Source: Acidobacteriota bacterium
GTDB taxonomy: Bacteria > Acidobacteriota > Terriglobia > Terriglobales > Acidobacteriaceae
Length of the DNA: 62,839 nt
NCBI GenBank assembly: GCA_021846985.1
Contig: JAJZVX010000020.1
Span: 1-62,839 of the forward strand
Direction of reading: 5' to 3'
The position numbers and the translations under genes were made by a program. The notes beneath the pieces were generated by a model. The model searched no databases. It was not told the DNA's origin and worked only from the letters and a program-made list of their open reading frames with translations. Shown here piece after piece: positions 8,898 to 17,226 of this stretch. Position 1 is the stretch's first letter. The number at the start of each line of letters is the position of its first letter.

Positions 8898-10271
8898 CTA
8901 TGCATCTTTGGCGAGGCCGGCCCTGGCTTTCCAGAAAGCCTCAATCTCTTCGAGCGAGCGGTTCTTCGTCTCCGGCAGGAAGCGCCACGCAAAAACGGCC
9001 TGCGCCAGCGACATCGCGGCCAGAAAGCTGAAGGTGGCCGCCTTGCCCATGTGGCTGAAGGCCAGCGGGAAGAGCAGAACCACAACCGCGTTGGCCATCC
9101 ACTGCGTGAGCACGGGAACCGTGATGGCCTCGCCGCGCACGCGGTTGGGAAAGATTTCTGGCAGCAGCGTCCAGAAGACCGGGCCGATGCAGGCGGAGAA
9201 GAAGGCCAGATAGGCCAGCACCAATGCGAGGGCCAGAACGCCGCGGAAGGCTCCGGCCAGGACCGTGCCCACAATCAGAAGCAGCGAAAGGGTCATGCCC
9301 AGCGAACCGACGATGTAGAGCGGCTTGCGTCCAAAGCGATCGATGGTGGCGAACGACACGAGGGTAAAGACAAAGTTGACCAGCCCGACGATGACGGTGG
9401 AAAAGAGCGCGCCGTCGATACTCCAGCCGGCCGAGGCCAGGATTTTGGGCGCGTAGTCGATGACGGTGTTGACGCCGGAGACGTGGATGAGAATTGCAAG
9501 CACAAAGCCGACCGCAACGGCGCGGCGGATTCCCGGCTGAAAGAGATCGCGCCAGCTTTCGTTGCTGGAGGCGAGAGAAGCCTTGATTTCGGGCATCTGG
9601 CGGAGCGCGGCGCGCTGGCCCCCGATGCGCTCGAGGATCTTCATTGCTTCCTCGTCGCGGCCCGCGCGCACCAGGTAGCGCGGCGTTTCAGGCGCGAGGA
9701 GAATCATGCAGAAAAAGGCCAGCGAAGGAAAGACGCCGGTGAGGAACATCCAGCGCCAATTGGCGCCGCCGGTGTTGCGGAGCAGGAAATTGACAACGTA
9801 GGAAATGAGCACACCGCTGACGATGGACATCTGGTAGAGCGAGCCGAGGCGGCCGCGGAGATGGGGCGGCGCCACCTCGGAGACATAAATAGGCGAGAGC
9901 ACGGAGACGGCGCCTACGGCGATGCCTCCCAACAGCCGCGCGGCAATGAAGACAGAAAAGGTGGGCGCGGCAGCGGTGGCGGCGGAGGTGAAGGCAAAGA
10001 GCAGCGCCACCCAGAGCAAGAGGCGGCGGCGGCCCAGAATGTCGGTATAGCGGCCGGCCAGAAACGACCCGAGGATACAGCCAAAGAGCAGCGAACTGAA
10101 GGCCCAGCCCAGACTCAGATCGTTGAGCGCAAAGTGGCGGGTGAGAAAGGGCCCGGCGCCGGTGATGATGGCGATATCGAAGCCAAAGAGCAGGCCGCCG
10201 AGAGCGGCGGCGGCAGCCAGAAAGAAAACGTATCGGAGACTGGTGCTGTCTCCCGCGGCGAGTGTGGTCAT
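8898..10271 (-). CDS. MFS sugar porter (sugar/uronate:H+ symporter)
   Basis: A 457-residue, 12-helix major facilitator of the sugar-porter family. Marks of the family are GGLLFGFDIAIITG at the first helix, DILGRRR in loop 2-3, LLGGIAVGAVSVLSPIYVSE, the repeated DRFGRKPL in loop 8-9 and the C-terminal PETKNRSLEEIEAFW. ATG 10271 has AAAGG eight bases upstream; a longer frame from 10379 adds a basic stretch with no function. It is divergent from the KDG kinase gene over a 230-bp region holding an operator-like site, so it probably imports the hexuronate or aldonate used by that operon. Substrate is an inference from position. Confidence 0.9.
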   Translation of the reverse strand: MTTLAAGDSTSLRYVFFLAAAAALGGLLFGFDIAIITGAGPFLTRHFALNDLSLGWAFSSLLFGCILGSFLAGRYTDILGRRRLLLWVALLFAFTSAATAAAPTFSVFIAARLLGGIAVGAVSVLSPIYVSEVAPPHLRGRLGSLYQMSIVSGVLISYVVNFLLRNTGGANWRWMFLTGVFPSLAFFCMILLAPETPRYLVRAGRDEEAMKILERIGGQRAALRQMPEIKASLASSNESWRDLFQPGIRRAVAVGFVLAILIHVSGVNTVIDYAPKILASAGWSIDGALFSTVIVGLVNFVFTLVSFATIDRFGRKPLYIVGSLGMTLSLLLIVGTVLAGAFRGVLALALVLAYLAFFSACIGPVFWTLLPEIFPNRVRGEAITVPVLTQWMANAVVVLLFPLAFSHMGKAATFSFLAAMSLAQAVFAWRFLPETKNRSLEEIEAFWKARAGLAKDA

Positions 10272-10436
10272 GGACACCTTTCGATGACAGAGGCGCAACA
10301 GGCAGCGCATGGCGGCAGAGAGGAGCAAGTTGCACAGATAGAATCTCACGGGGGAGCGGGGAGCAGGAGGGATTGGCACCGGCGAGTTGGCAGGCGGCAG
10401 ATGCGCCAGGCCACGCAGACGCGCGGTGTGGGGGAT

Positions 10437-10466
10437 TTGACAATAAAAATATGATTGTCATACATT
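10437..10466 (+). promoter_or_regulatory. Promoter and candidate GntR operator of the uronate operon
   Basis: TTGACA at 10437-10442 is followed after 18 bases by TACATT, a reasonable sigma-70-type promoter for the KDG kinase gene. Over it lies an inverted repeat TGACAAT (10438-10444) / ATTGTCA (10454-10460). ATTGTCATACATT at 10454-10466 is the exact reverse complement of the 13 bases at 30170-30182 in the promoter of the GntR regulator gene. A repressor here would block RNA polymerase. Confidence 0.6.
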
Positions 10467-10503
10467 ATGGCTATCCCGTGCTTTTGTGTGCTGCGATTTG
10501 ACC

Positions 10504-11631
10504 ATGGCAAGTGCCAGAAACGATCCTGATGCGATGAATCCGATTCTGATTCCCGAGCCGCGGCGCCGCTGGGACTGCCTGAGCCTGGGCGAGGTCATGC
10601 TGCGGCTCGATCCGCGCGAGGGACGCATCCACACCACGCGCCGCTTTGAGGTGTGGGAGGGCGGCGGAGAATACAACGTGGCCCGCGGGCTGCGCCGCTG
10701 CTTTGGCCTGCGCACGGCCATTGCCACGGTTCTGGCTGACAATCCGGTGGGGCGCCTGGTAGAGGACTTCCTCCTGCAGGGGGGGGTGGACACTTCCCTG
10801 TTGCAATGGGTCGGCTACGACGGCGTGGGCCGCGCGGCTCGCAACGGCCTGAACTTTACCGAACGCGGCTTTGGCGTACGCGCCGCGGTGGGCTGCTCCG
10901 ACCGCGGACACACGGCCATCAGCCAGTCGAAGCCCGGCGACTTTGACTGGGAAACGATCTTCGGCGCGGCCAACGGAGCGCGCTGGTTCCACACCGGCGG
11001 CATCTTTGCCGCTCTCTCGTCCTCGACGGCCGAGGTGGCGGCCGAAGCGATGGAAGCCGCGCAGCGCCACGGAACGCCGGTATCGTACGACCTGAATTAC
11101 CGCGAATCGCTGTGGAAGAGCATGGGCGGCAAGGCGAAGGCACAAGAGGTAAACCGCGAACTGGTGCGGAGGGTTGACCTGCTGCTGGGCAACGAAGAGG
11201 ACTTCGCGGCCATGCTGGGCGTGAGACTGGAAGGCGTAAGCGAGGACTTTGCGGAGCTGCCCATTGCGAGCTATGCCAAGATGCTGCGCGAAGTGGCCGC
11301 GGCATATCCGAACCTGAAACTGGTGGCAAGCACGCTGCGAACTGCACAGACGGCAAGCCGCAACGCGTGGGGCGCCATTGCACTCTATGAGGACCAGATT
11401 GTTCATGTGGCACAGCGCGAGGTGGAGATTCTGGACCGTGTGGGCGGCGGCGACAGCTTTGCCTCGGGACTGATTTACGGACTGTTGGCCGGCAAACCCA
11501 TTGACTGGGCGGTGCGCTGCGGCGTGGCGCACGGCGCGCTGGCCATGACCACGCCTGGCGACACCAGCATGGCCACGCTGGCCGAGGTGGAACGTACGAT
11601 GAAGGGCGGATCGGCGCGGATTGCCCGATAG
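10504..11631 (+). CDS. kdgK: PfkB-family sugar kinase, probable 2-dehydro-3-deoxygluconate (KDG) kinase
   Basis: A 375-residue ribokinase/PfkB-family kinase. It has the N-terminal GGGEYNVARGL substrate region, a DLNYRESLW loop and the C-terminal GGGDSFASGLIYG block carrying the catalytic Asp. KDG kinase phosphorylates 2-keto-3-deoxygluconate to KDPG in the cytoplasm. The specific call rests on context: KDPG aldolase starts 15 bp downstream and mannonate dehydratase, which makes KDG, closes the operon. Start choice is uncertain: ATG 10504 or ATG 10534, neither with a strong ribosome-binding site. First gene of the six-gene operon, transcribed from the promoter at 10437. Confidence 0.87.
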   Translation: MASARNDPDAMNPILIPEPRRRWDCLSLGEVMLRLDPREGRIHTTRRFEVWEGGGEYNVARGLRRCFGLRTAIATVLADNPVGRLVEDFLLQGGVDTSLLQWVGYDGVGRAARNGLNFTERGFGVRAAVGCSDRGHTAISQSKPGDFDWETIFGAANGARWFHTGGIFAALSSSTAEVAAEAMEAAQRHGTPVSYDLNYRESLWKSMGGKAKAQEVNRELVRRVDLLLGNEEDFAAMLGVRLEGVSEDFAELPIASYAKMLREVAAAYPNLKLVASTLRTAQTASRNAWGAIALYEDQIVHVAQREVEILDRVGGGDSFASGLIYGLLAGKPIDWAVRCGVAHGALAMTTPGDTSMATLAEVERTMKGGSARIAR

Positions 11632-11646
11632 GTAACGGGAGGTACG

Positions 11647-12303
11647 ATGACAGAAACGACGCAGCACATCATCGAGCGTGTTGGCCTGATTCCCGTGCTT
11701 CGGGCGCGCCACGCCGCCCAGGCTCATGCGGTGGTAAAGGCCATGATGGCAGGCGGCGTCTCCATTGTCGAGGTCACCATGACCGTACCTGGAGCGGTGG
11801 ACCTGCTCAAGGAACTCGCAGCCGAGTACGCCGGCCGTATCCTGCTCGGCTCGGGGACCGTGACGACAGCGGCAGAGGCCGAAGCCACCATCGATGCCGG
11901 CGCGGAGTTTGTTGTGAGTCCCAGCCTGCATCCCGAGGTGATTGCGGCCACCAAGGAACGCGGCAAGGTTTCCATTCCCGGCGCGCTCACGCCTACCGAG
12001 GCAATTACGGCGTGGCGCGCGGGCGCGGACTACGTGAAAATCTTCCCCTGTTCAGCGGTTGGTGGGGCCAGTTATCTGAAGGCGCTGCTCGCGCCCTTCC
12101 CGCACCTCAAGCTGATTCCCACCGGCGGCGTGACTCTGGCGACAGCGGAGAGCTTTCTTCGCGCCGGGGCGCGCGCGCTGGGCGTAGGCAGCGATCTGGT
12201 AAACCTGGCCGCGCTTGACGAAGGCAAGCCGGAGACGATCACGCAGACAGCGCGCGCCTATCTGGAGGTTGTTGCCCGCGCGCGCGCGGAGCACGGCAAG
12301 TAG
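11647..12303 (+). CDS. eda: KDPG/KHG aldolase
   Basis: A 218-residue class I aldolase of the KDPG/KHG family. Glu42 (IVEVTMTVP) and the Schiff-base Lys131 (ADYVKIFPCSAVGG) are present, as is the phosphate-binding IPTGGV. It cleaves 2-keto-3-deoxy-6-phosphogluconate to pyruvate and glyceraldehyde-3-phosphate, the last step of the uronate route. The preceding GGGAGG gives a good ribosome-binding site. The length matches the family. Second gene of the operon. Confidence 0.94.
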   Translation: MTETTQHIIERVGLIPVLRARHAAQAHAVVKAMMAGGVSIVEVTMTVPGAVDLLKELAAEYAGRILLGSGTVTTAAEAEATIDAGAEFVVSPSLHPEVIAATKERGKVSIPGALTPTEAITAWRAGADYVKIFPCSAVGGASYLKALLAPFPHLKLIPTGGVTLATAESFLRAGARALGVGSDLVNLAALDEGKPETITQTARAYLEVVARARAEHGK

Positions 12304-12364
12304 CCGCACGAGATTTCAGAACCGGCTCGCAGCACGCCGGCAACCCATGACCCGGAGTAACTCC

Positions 12365-13057
12365 ATGCCCCTATGGCAGAGTGACGAGGAATTGTTTGCT
12401 CTTGCAAAGCAGGAGCTGTTCACATCCGTAGTTGGCGACGTGATGGACAAGCTGAAGCTCTATCATCAGTTTCTTCCGCCGCAGATCCGTCCTCTCGATC
12501 CAGCGCACGTGGTAATCGGCCGCGCCATGCCGGTGCTTTCCGGAGACGTGTTTGAAGAGCGGGTGGCCGGAACCGCCAACAAGTTGATGGAGAAGCCGTT
12601 TGGCCTGATGCTGGAGGCGCTCGACGACCTGAAGCCCAACGAGATATATCTGAACACCGGCTCCAGCCCGCGCAATGCCTTGTGGGGCGAGTTGATGACG
12701 ACAAGGGCGCGACTGCTGGGCGCCGCCGGCGCGGTGGTGAACGGGTATGCGCGCGATACCCGCGCCGTGCTCAAAATGAGCTTCCCGGTTTTCGCCTTTG
12801 GATCGTACGGCCAGGATTCGTCACCGCGCTACAAGGTTCATGATTTCCGTGTTCCCGTCGAGATTGGGCAGGCGCGCATCGAACCCGGAGACATCTTGTT
12901 TGGAGATATCGACGGCGTGTGCGTCATTCCCCGGCGCGCCGAAGTGGACATCTTCAGCATGGCGTTTGAGAAGGCGCGCGGAGAAAAATTGGTGAAGAAG
13001 GATCTTGAACAGGGCATTTCCGCAGCGGCCGCCTTTGCGCGCCACGGCATCATGTAG
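12365..13057 (+). CDS. RraA-like protein (HMG/CHA aldolase or oxaloacetate decarboxylase superfamily)
   Basis: A 230-residue member of the RraA/DlpA fold. The typical core is visible: GAAGAVVNGYARDTRAV (Arg-Asp pair of the metal-dependent aldolases) and GDILFGDIDGVCVIP. Members cleave or decarboxylate 2-oxo-dicarboxylates such as 4-carboxy-4-hydroxy-2-oxoadipate; others only bind RNase E, and some annotations wrongly call them menaquinone methyltransferases. ATG 12365 follows GGAG by 7 bases and is preferred over ATG 12347 or a longer frame from 12215 that would overlap eda. In this operon it may cleave a side product of uronate metabolism or decarboxylate oxaloacetate. The substrate is unknown. 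Confidence 0.85.
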   Translation: MPLWQSDEELFALAKQELFTSVVGDVMDKLKLYHQFLPPQIRPLDPAHVVIGRAMPVLSGDVFEERVAGTANKLMEKPFGLMLEALDDLKPNEIYLNTGSSPRNALWGELMTTRARLLGAAGAVVNGYARDTRAVLKMSFPVFAFGSYGQDSSPRYKVHDFRVPVEIGQARIEPGDILFGDIDGVCVIPRRAEVDIFSMAFEKARGEKLVKKDLEQGISAAAAFARHGIM

Positions 13058-13066
13058 GAGCGGCAA

Positions 13067-14230
13067 ATGACGGAAAGAATCGAAAGGATGCGCGGCTTTC
13101 TTGCCTCGCAGCATCTTGCAGGGTGGCTATCATGGCGTCCCGACGAGTTAGTCCTGCAGTTAGGCCACCTGAGTTACTGGGGGCTTTCTGTATCCTTGCT
13201 GCTGGCCAGCGGGGAGCGCATCCTGTTTGCTCCGGAGCTGGACCCCGGCGATACCGTACCTGAGGGCGTCACGCTCATCCGCTATCCCTGGGGCAGGATG
13301 GATTGCGCCAACCCATTTGAGATTCTACAAAGCTTGATTGACCAAGAATTGCGCCGCCGGGGGGTGAAGAGAAACGTAATCGGCACGCTGCGGCACGCGC
13401 ACCGGTCGTCTCTTCCTGTGATGGCCGCAGAGCTGCCGCCGTTCCCTCCGGAGGCAATCGAGGCAATTAGTTCCGGAACGGTGCAGAAAACAGCGACCGA
13501 TGCCGCGTTTCTTTCTCTCTACCTGCACAAGACGCGGGACGAGATTGAGAAAATTCGCCTGACGAATAGAGCCGCGCTGGCCGGCCTGGATGCCTGGCGC
13601 GCCGCGCTGCAGCCGGGACGAACAGAGGCCGAAACGGCCGCGGCGGCAGAGACTGCGGTCCACGCGCTGACGGGCCGGACCGGCATTCACTACGCACGCG
13701 CGTGGGCCATGGTGCAGTCGGGGCCGCATACTGCCGATGCAGGGCGATTCAACCGTTCTTCCGGACGACACATGGAAGAGGGCGACCTGGTCTTCATCGA
13801 GTTTGTCACTTGTGTGAATGGATACTGGAGCGACCTGACGCGCACCGTTGCGCTGGGCAAGGCTTCCGCAGAGCATGAGGAAGTTCTTTCCGCAGTAGCC
13901 GAGGCGCAGCAGGCGGCACTGCGGTCAATGGCGCCAGGCGTGAGCGCGCACACCGTGGATGCGGCCGCGCGCGCGGCTCTGGCGCGACGGGGGTTCGCGA
14001 AGAACTTCACGCATGCCACAGGCCATCACACTGGTTTTCGCTATCACGACCCCGGCTTCGCCCTTGCGCCGGGAAGCAGCGGCAGACTCGAGCCTGGCAT
14101 GATCGTGACCATCGAACCGGGCGCCTATGTGCCGGAGCGCAACTGCGGGGCGCGCCTGGAAGACGATGTGCTGTTGACGCCAGCCGGCGTCGAGGTTTTG
14201 TCCTCCAAAGAAACGGAGGTGAATCCATGA
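13067..14230 (+). CDS. M24-family metallopeptidase-like (Xaa-Pro peptidase/creatinase fold) protein
   Basis: A 387-residue 'pita-bread' protein with the creatinase N-domain (about 1-150) and M24 catalytic domain (about 155-380). Four of the five usual metal ligands are visible: Asp256 in GYWSDLTRTV, His320 in HATGHHTGF, Glu350 in VTIEPGAY and Glu365 in ARLEDDVLL. The first ligand, normally Asp 11 residues before Asp256, is Glu245 here. Family members cleave Xaa-Pro bonds, or in metal-free creatinase hydrolyse creatine. Its place inside a sugar-acid operon, starting 9 bp after the RraA-like gene and overlapping the SDR gene by 4 bases, makes a plain peptidase role doubtful. Function not assigned. 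Confidence 0.85.
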   Translation: MTERIERMRGFLASQHLAGWLSWRPDELVLQLGHLSYWGLSVSLLLASGERILFAPELDPGDTVPEGVTLIRYPWGRMDCANPFEILQSLIDQELRRRGVKRNVIGTLRHAHRSSLPVMAAELPPFPPEAIEAISSGTVQKTATDAAFLSLYLHKTRDEIEKIRLTNRAALAGLDAWRAALQPGRTEAETAAAAETAVHALTGRTGIHYARAWAMVQSGPHTADAGRFNRSSGRHMEEGDLVFIEFVTCVNGYWSDLTRTVALGKASAEHEEVLSAVAEAQQAALRSMAPGVSAHTVDAAARAALARRGFAKNFTHATGHHTGFRYHDPGFALAPGSSGRLEPGMIVTIEPGAYVPERNCGARLEDDVLLTPAGVEVLSSKETEVNP

Positions 14231-15003
14231 TCGGGATCGATCTGTCGCAGAAGACCATTCTGATGACGGGCGCACTGGGCGGAATTGCGCGGCAGATTGT
14301 GCTGACGCTGCTCGATGCCGAAGCCCGTCTGGTGCTGACCGACAAAGCGAATGAAGACGAGGCGGCGCGCACGCTGGCCGCATGGCAGGTGGACCGCGAA
14401 CGCGCTCTCTATCGCCAGCTTGACGTGACCGACGGGAGGGCGGTGGCGCGGGTGGTGAAGGAAGTCATGGAGCAATTTCCCGGCCTGGATACGGTTCTCG
14501 GTCATGCCGGCGGATGCGGGCTGCATCCGTTCGACACAACCTCGGAGGAGGAGTTTGACCGCATCTTCCGCTTCAATTTCATGGCGCAGACGTATCTGGC
14601 GCGCGCGGTTTTTATGGCCTGGGCACAGAGGCATGTTGCCGGCCATCTGATCTTCACATCGTCTTATGTAGCGAGCGTCCCCCACGCGCGCATCACCGCC
14701 TACACAACGGCCAAGGCGGCGCTGGAAAGCCTTACCAGGTGTCTGGCGCTGGAGTATGCGGCGCAGGGCATCAGGGTGAACGCTATCGCTCCAGGAAATG
14801 TCGCCGCGGGAGCTTCGTTGAAGGTCTTCGAGGAAGACCGCGCATACCGCGAATTTGTACTGCGCGTCTCTCCTCTGGGAGAAAGAAACACGGCGCAGGG
14901 AGTTGCCGATGTGTTCCTGTTCCTTTGCTCGCCGATGGCGCGCGAGATGACGGGACAGGTAGTCGGCGTCGATATGGGCGTAAGTATTCCAAAGATTGGA
15001 TAA
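14227..15003 (+). CDS. Short-chain dehydrogenase/reductase, possible fructuronate reductase
   Basis: A 258-residue classical SDR. The nucleotide-binding TGALGGIA lies at residues 14-21, catalytic Ser in FTSSYVAS, and Tyr/Lys in AYTTAKAALE; the C-terminal RVNAIAPG and GQVVGVDMGVSI are also typical. It uses NAD(H) or NADP(H). ATG 14227 overlaps the stop of the M24 gene (ATGA), so translation is coupled. Mannonate dehydratase starts 7 bp downstream. No UxuB-type long-chain mannonate oxidoreductase is in the window, so this SDR may reduce fructuronate to mannonate or act on another sugar acid; that is inference from context. Confidence 0.85.
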   Translation: MIGIDLSQKTILMTGALGGIARQIVLTLLDAEARLVLTDKANEDEAARTLAAWQVDRERALYRQLDVTDGRAVARVVKEVMEQFPGLDTVLGHAGGCGLHPFDTTSEEEFDRIFRFNFMAQTYLARAVFMAWAQRHVAGHLIFTSSYVASVPHARITAYTTAKAALESLTRCLALEYAAQGIRVNAIAPGNVAAGASLKVFEEDRAYREFVLRVSPLGERNTAQGVADVFLFLCSPMAREMTGQVVGVDMGVSIPKIG

Positions 15004-15010
15004 CAGGACA

Positions 15011-16108
15011 ATGAAACTTGGTTTAGGTCTTTATCGCCATATGCTGAACGACGCGTATTACGCATTTGCCGTTCAGGCGGGCTGCACGCACGTGATTGTT
15101 CACCTTGTGGACTACTTCAAGCAAGGCGAGGCAAATCCGCACAACAACCAGCCGACGGGAGACAAAGACAAGGCCTGGGGCCTGGCCGGCGATCCGGGCA
15201 AGCTGTGGACAGCGCAGGAACTGACCGCGCTGCGCAAGAGCATCGAGGGCGCGGGGCTGAAGCTGGAAGCGATCGAGAACCTGGACCCGGCGCACTGGCA
15301 CGACATTCTGCTCGATGGACCGCAGCGGGCCGAGCACATCCGCAACGTGCAGGCGATTCTGCGCGCCATGGGCGAGGCGGGGATTCCGACCCTCGGCTAT
15401 GCCTTTAACCTGCCCGGCGTGTGTGGGCGCGTGACGGGCCCATTCGCGCGCGGGGGCGCCATCTCCGTGGGAATGGACGGGCCCGTGGACACACCGATTC
15501 CGAACGGTACGGTGTGGAACATGATCTACGACCAAAATGCCCCTGCGGGCACGCTGCCGGCAGTTACGCGCGAGGAGATGATGCGGCGGCTGGAGCGTTT
15601 TCTGGAAGAGGTGCTGCCGGTGGCGGAAAAGGCCGGCGTGCGCCTGGCGGCGCATCCCGACGATCCGCCCGTGGCGACTTTGCGTGGACAGCCGCGGCTC
15701 TTCTACCAACCCGGCATGTACCAGCAGCTGATCGACATTTCCGCGAGCCCAAGCAACATGATGGAGTGCTGCCTGGGAACGCTGGCGGAGATGACCGAAG
15801 GCGATTTCTACGAGGCGGTAGACGCGTACAGCCGGCAGAAGCGCATCGCCTACATCCACTTCCGCAATGTGCATGGCAAAGCGCCTTACTATCGCGAGAC
15901 ATTCATCGACGACGGCGACATGGACATGTTGCGCGTTCTGTCCATTCTGCACAAGAACGAATTCGACGGCGTGCTGATTCCCGATCACAGTCCGCAGATG
16001 AGCTGCGCGGCGCCTTGGCACGCCGGCATGGCGCATACGCTGGGCTTTCTACGCGCAGGCATCATGGCGCTTGAACGCAATGCATTGCCCAAGCACTCCG
16101 CGCGCTGA
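15011..16108 (+). CDS. uxuA: D-mannonate dehydratase
   Basis: A 365-residue UxuA-family TIM-barrel enzyme that dehydrates D-mannonate to 2-keto-3-deoxygluconate with a divalent metal. Diagnostic blocks are ENLDPAHWHDILLDG, the metal-site HPDDPP, HFRNVHGKAPYYRETFIDDG and LIPDHSP near the C-terminus. The length fits the family. ATG 15011 has AGGA upstream. It is the last gene of the operon and anchors its assignment to hexuronate use: its product feeds the KDG kinase and KDPG aldolase encoded at the front. Confidence 0.94.
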   Translation: MKLGLGLYRHMLNDAYYAFAVQAGCTHVIVHLVDYFKQGEANPHNNQPTGDKDKAWGLAGDPGKLWTAQELTALRKSIEGAGLKLEAIENLDPAHWHDILLDGPQRAEHIRNVQAILRAMGEAGIPTLGYAFNLPGVCGRVTGPFARGGAISVGMDGPVDTPIPNGTVWNMIYDQNAPAGTLPAVTREEMMRRLERFLEEVLPVAEKAGVRLAAHPDDPPVATLRGQPRLFYQPGMYQQLIDISASPSNMMECCLGTLAEMTEGDFYEAVDAYSRQKRIAYIHFRNVHGKAPYYRETFIDDGDMDMLRVLSILHKNEFDGVLIPDHSPQMSCAAPWHAGMAHTLGFLRAGIMALERNALPKHSAR

Positions 16109-16173
16109 GCGAGAGCTTGGACGCGAATGCCGTTTTGACCTGGCAGGGACCGAGCCCCGCCGCAGCGGCACAT

Positions 16174-17226
16174 TTACTGCTGAGGCTGCGGATTTTTTGC
16201 ATTCTGGAAGGCCTGCATTTCACGCGCGGCCTCAGCCGCCTTACCCTGGCGGCGATAGATGTTGGCGAGGCCGAAGTGGGCTTCCGCAGCCAGCGATCCG
16301 GTCTTTTCAATCTGCACAAGACGGCCCCATGCCTTCTCGGCGGCCGGATAGTCATGCAGCATGGACTGGGCTTTTCCCATTGCAGCCAGCGTCTCGGGCA
16401 TGTCGGGCTGCAGACGAAGCGAGCGCGCCAACTCCGGCACCGCTTCCTGGGCATTGCCGTTCTGCAGCAGCGCAGCGCCGAGCCGATAAGCGGCTTCGGC
16501 GTTTCCGGGCTCGACCTTGGCCTCGGCGCGAAATTCGTTTTCGGCATCCTGCCACTTGTTGGCCCTTGCGTAGAGCTGCCCCAGGGCCATGTGTGCTCCG
16601 CGCAGATCGGGCCGCTCCTGCAACGCCGCTTTATATTGCGCCTCCGCATCCTGCTCCTGGCGAAGCGCAGCGTAGTTTTCGGCATCGGCCAGATGCGTGA
16701 TGGCCGCGTTGGGGAATTGGGTGTCAAGCTTGTCAAAGAGGCGTTTGGAAAGCAGGCCCGTGGCGCGGGCAAGATAGTACGTCAGATCGGGATCGTTTGG
16801 ATGCTCGACCGTGGCAATCATCAGGTTATGCACGGCGTTGGGCAAATCGCCCACTTCGAGTTGCGCCATACCCAGCCCCGCCTTGTCATTGCCCTTCTGG
16901 AATTCCGCCAGCGCCTGGGTGGCATAGCCCTGTTGCAGAAGGGCGAAACCGAGCGGGTCATGCACGGTGGTCAAGCCGGGGTCGAGCTGCATCGCCCGGC
17001 GGAGCGACGGAATGGCTTCGCCGTATTTGCGGCTCTCGATGTAGGCAACACCGAGGCCGTAATAGCCGGGAGCATCCTTGGGGGCCAGCTCGATGACCTT
17101 CTTGAATTCGAGGATCGCCTGGTCAAAATGCCCCGCCTTGAGCGCGGCAATGCCCGCCTCCTGATGCTGCTGAGGGCCCTGCACAGCAACCTGCATCGCC
17201 AGAAACAAAACGATCGCATGAATCAT
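16174..17226 (-). CDS. Secreted/periplasmic TPR-repeat protein
   Basis: A 350-residue protein with a short N-terminal hydrophobic signal (MIHAIVLFLAMQVAV) followed by about eight to nine 34-residue tetratricopeptide repeats, for example AGIAALKAGHFDQAILEFKK and GAALLQNGNAQEAVPELARS. TPRs are protein-binding scaffolds. The ATG at 17226 overlaps the TGA of the upstream FG-GAP/UnbV gene, so the two are translationally coupled. Pairs of an UnbV/FG-GAP protein and a TPR protein recur in acidobacterial genomes, but the job of the pair is unknown. Confidence 0.88.
   Translation of the reverse strand: MIHAIVLFLAMQVAVQGPQQHQEAGIAALKAGHFDQAILEFKKVIELAPKDAPGYYGLGVAYIESRKYGEAIPSLRRAMQLDPGLTTVHDPLGFALLQQGYATQALAEFQKGNDKAGLGMAQLEVGDLPNAVHNLMIATVEHPNDPDLTYYLARATGLLSKRLFDKLDTQFPNAAITHLADAENYAALRQEQDAEAQYKAALQERPDLRGAHMALGQLYARANKWQDAENEFRAEAKVEPGNAEAAYRLGAALLQNGNAQEAVPELARSLRLQPDMPETLAAMGKAQSMLHDYPAAEKAWGRLVQIEKTGSLAAEAHFGLANIYRRQGKAAEAAREMQAFQNAKNPQPQQ

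Noticed and set aside
9051..10454. A 467-residue open frame on the plus strand
   Set aside because: It lies opposite the MFS porter gene and has low-complexity Glu/Gly/Arg composition.
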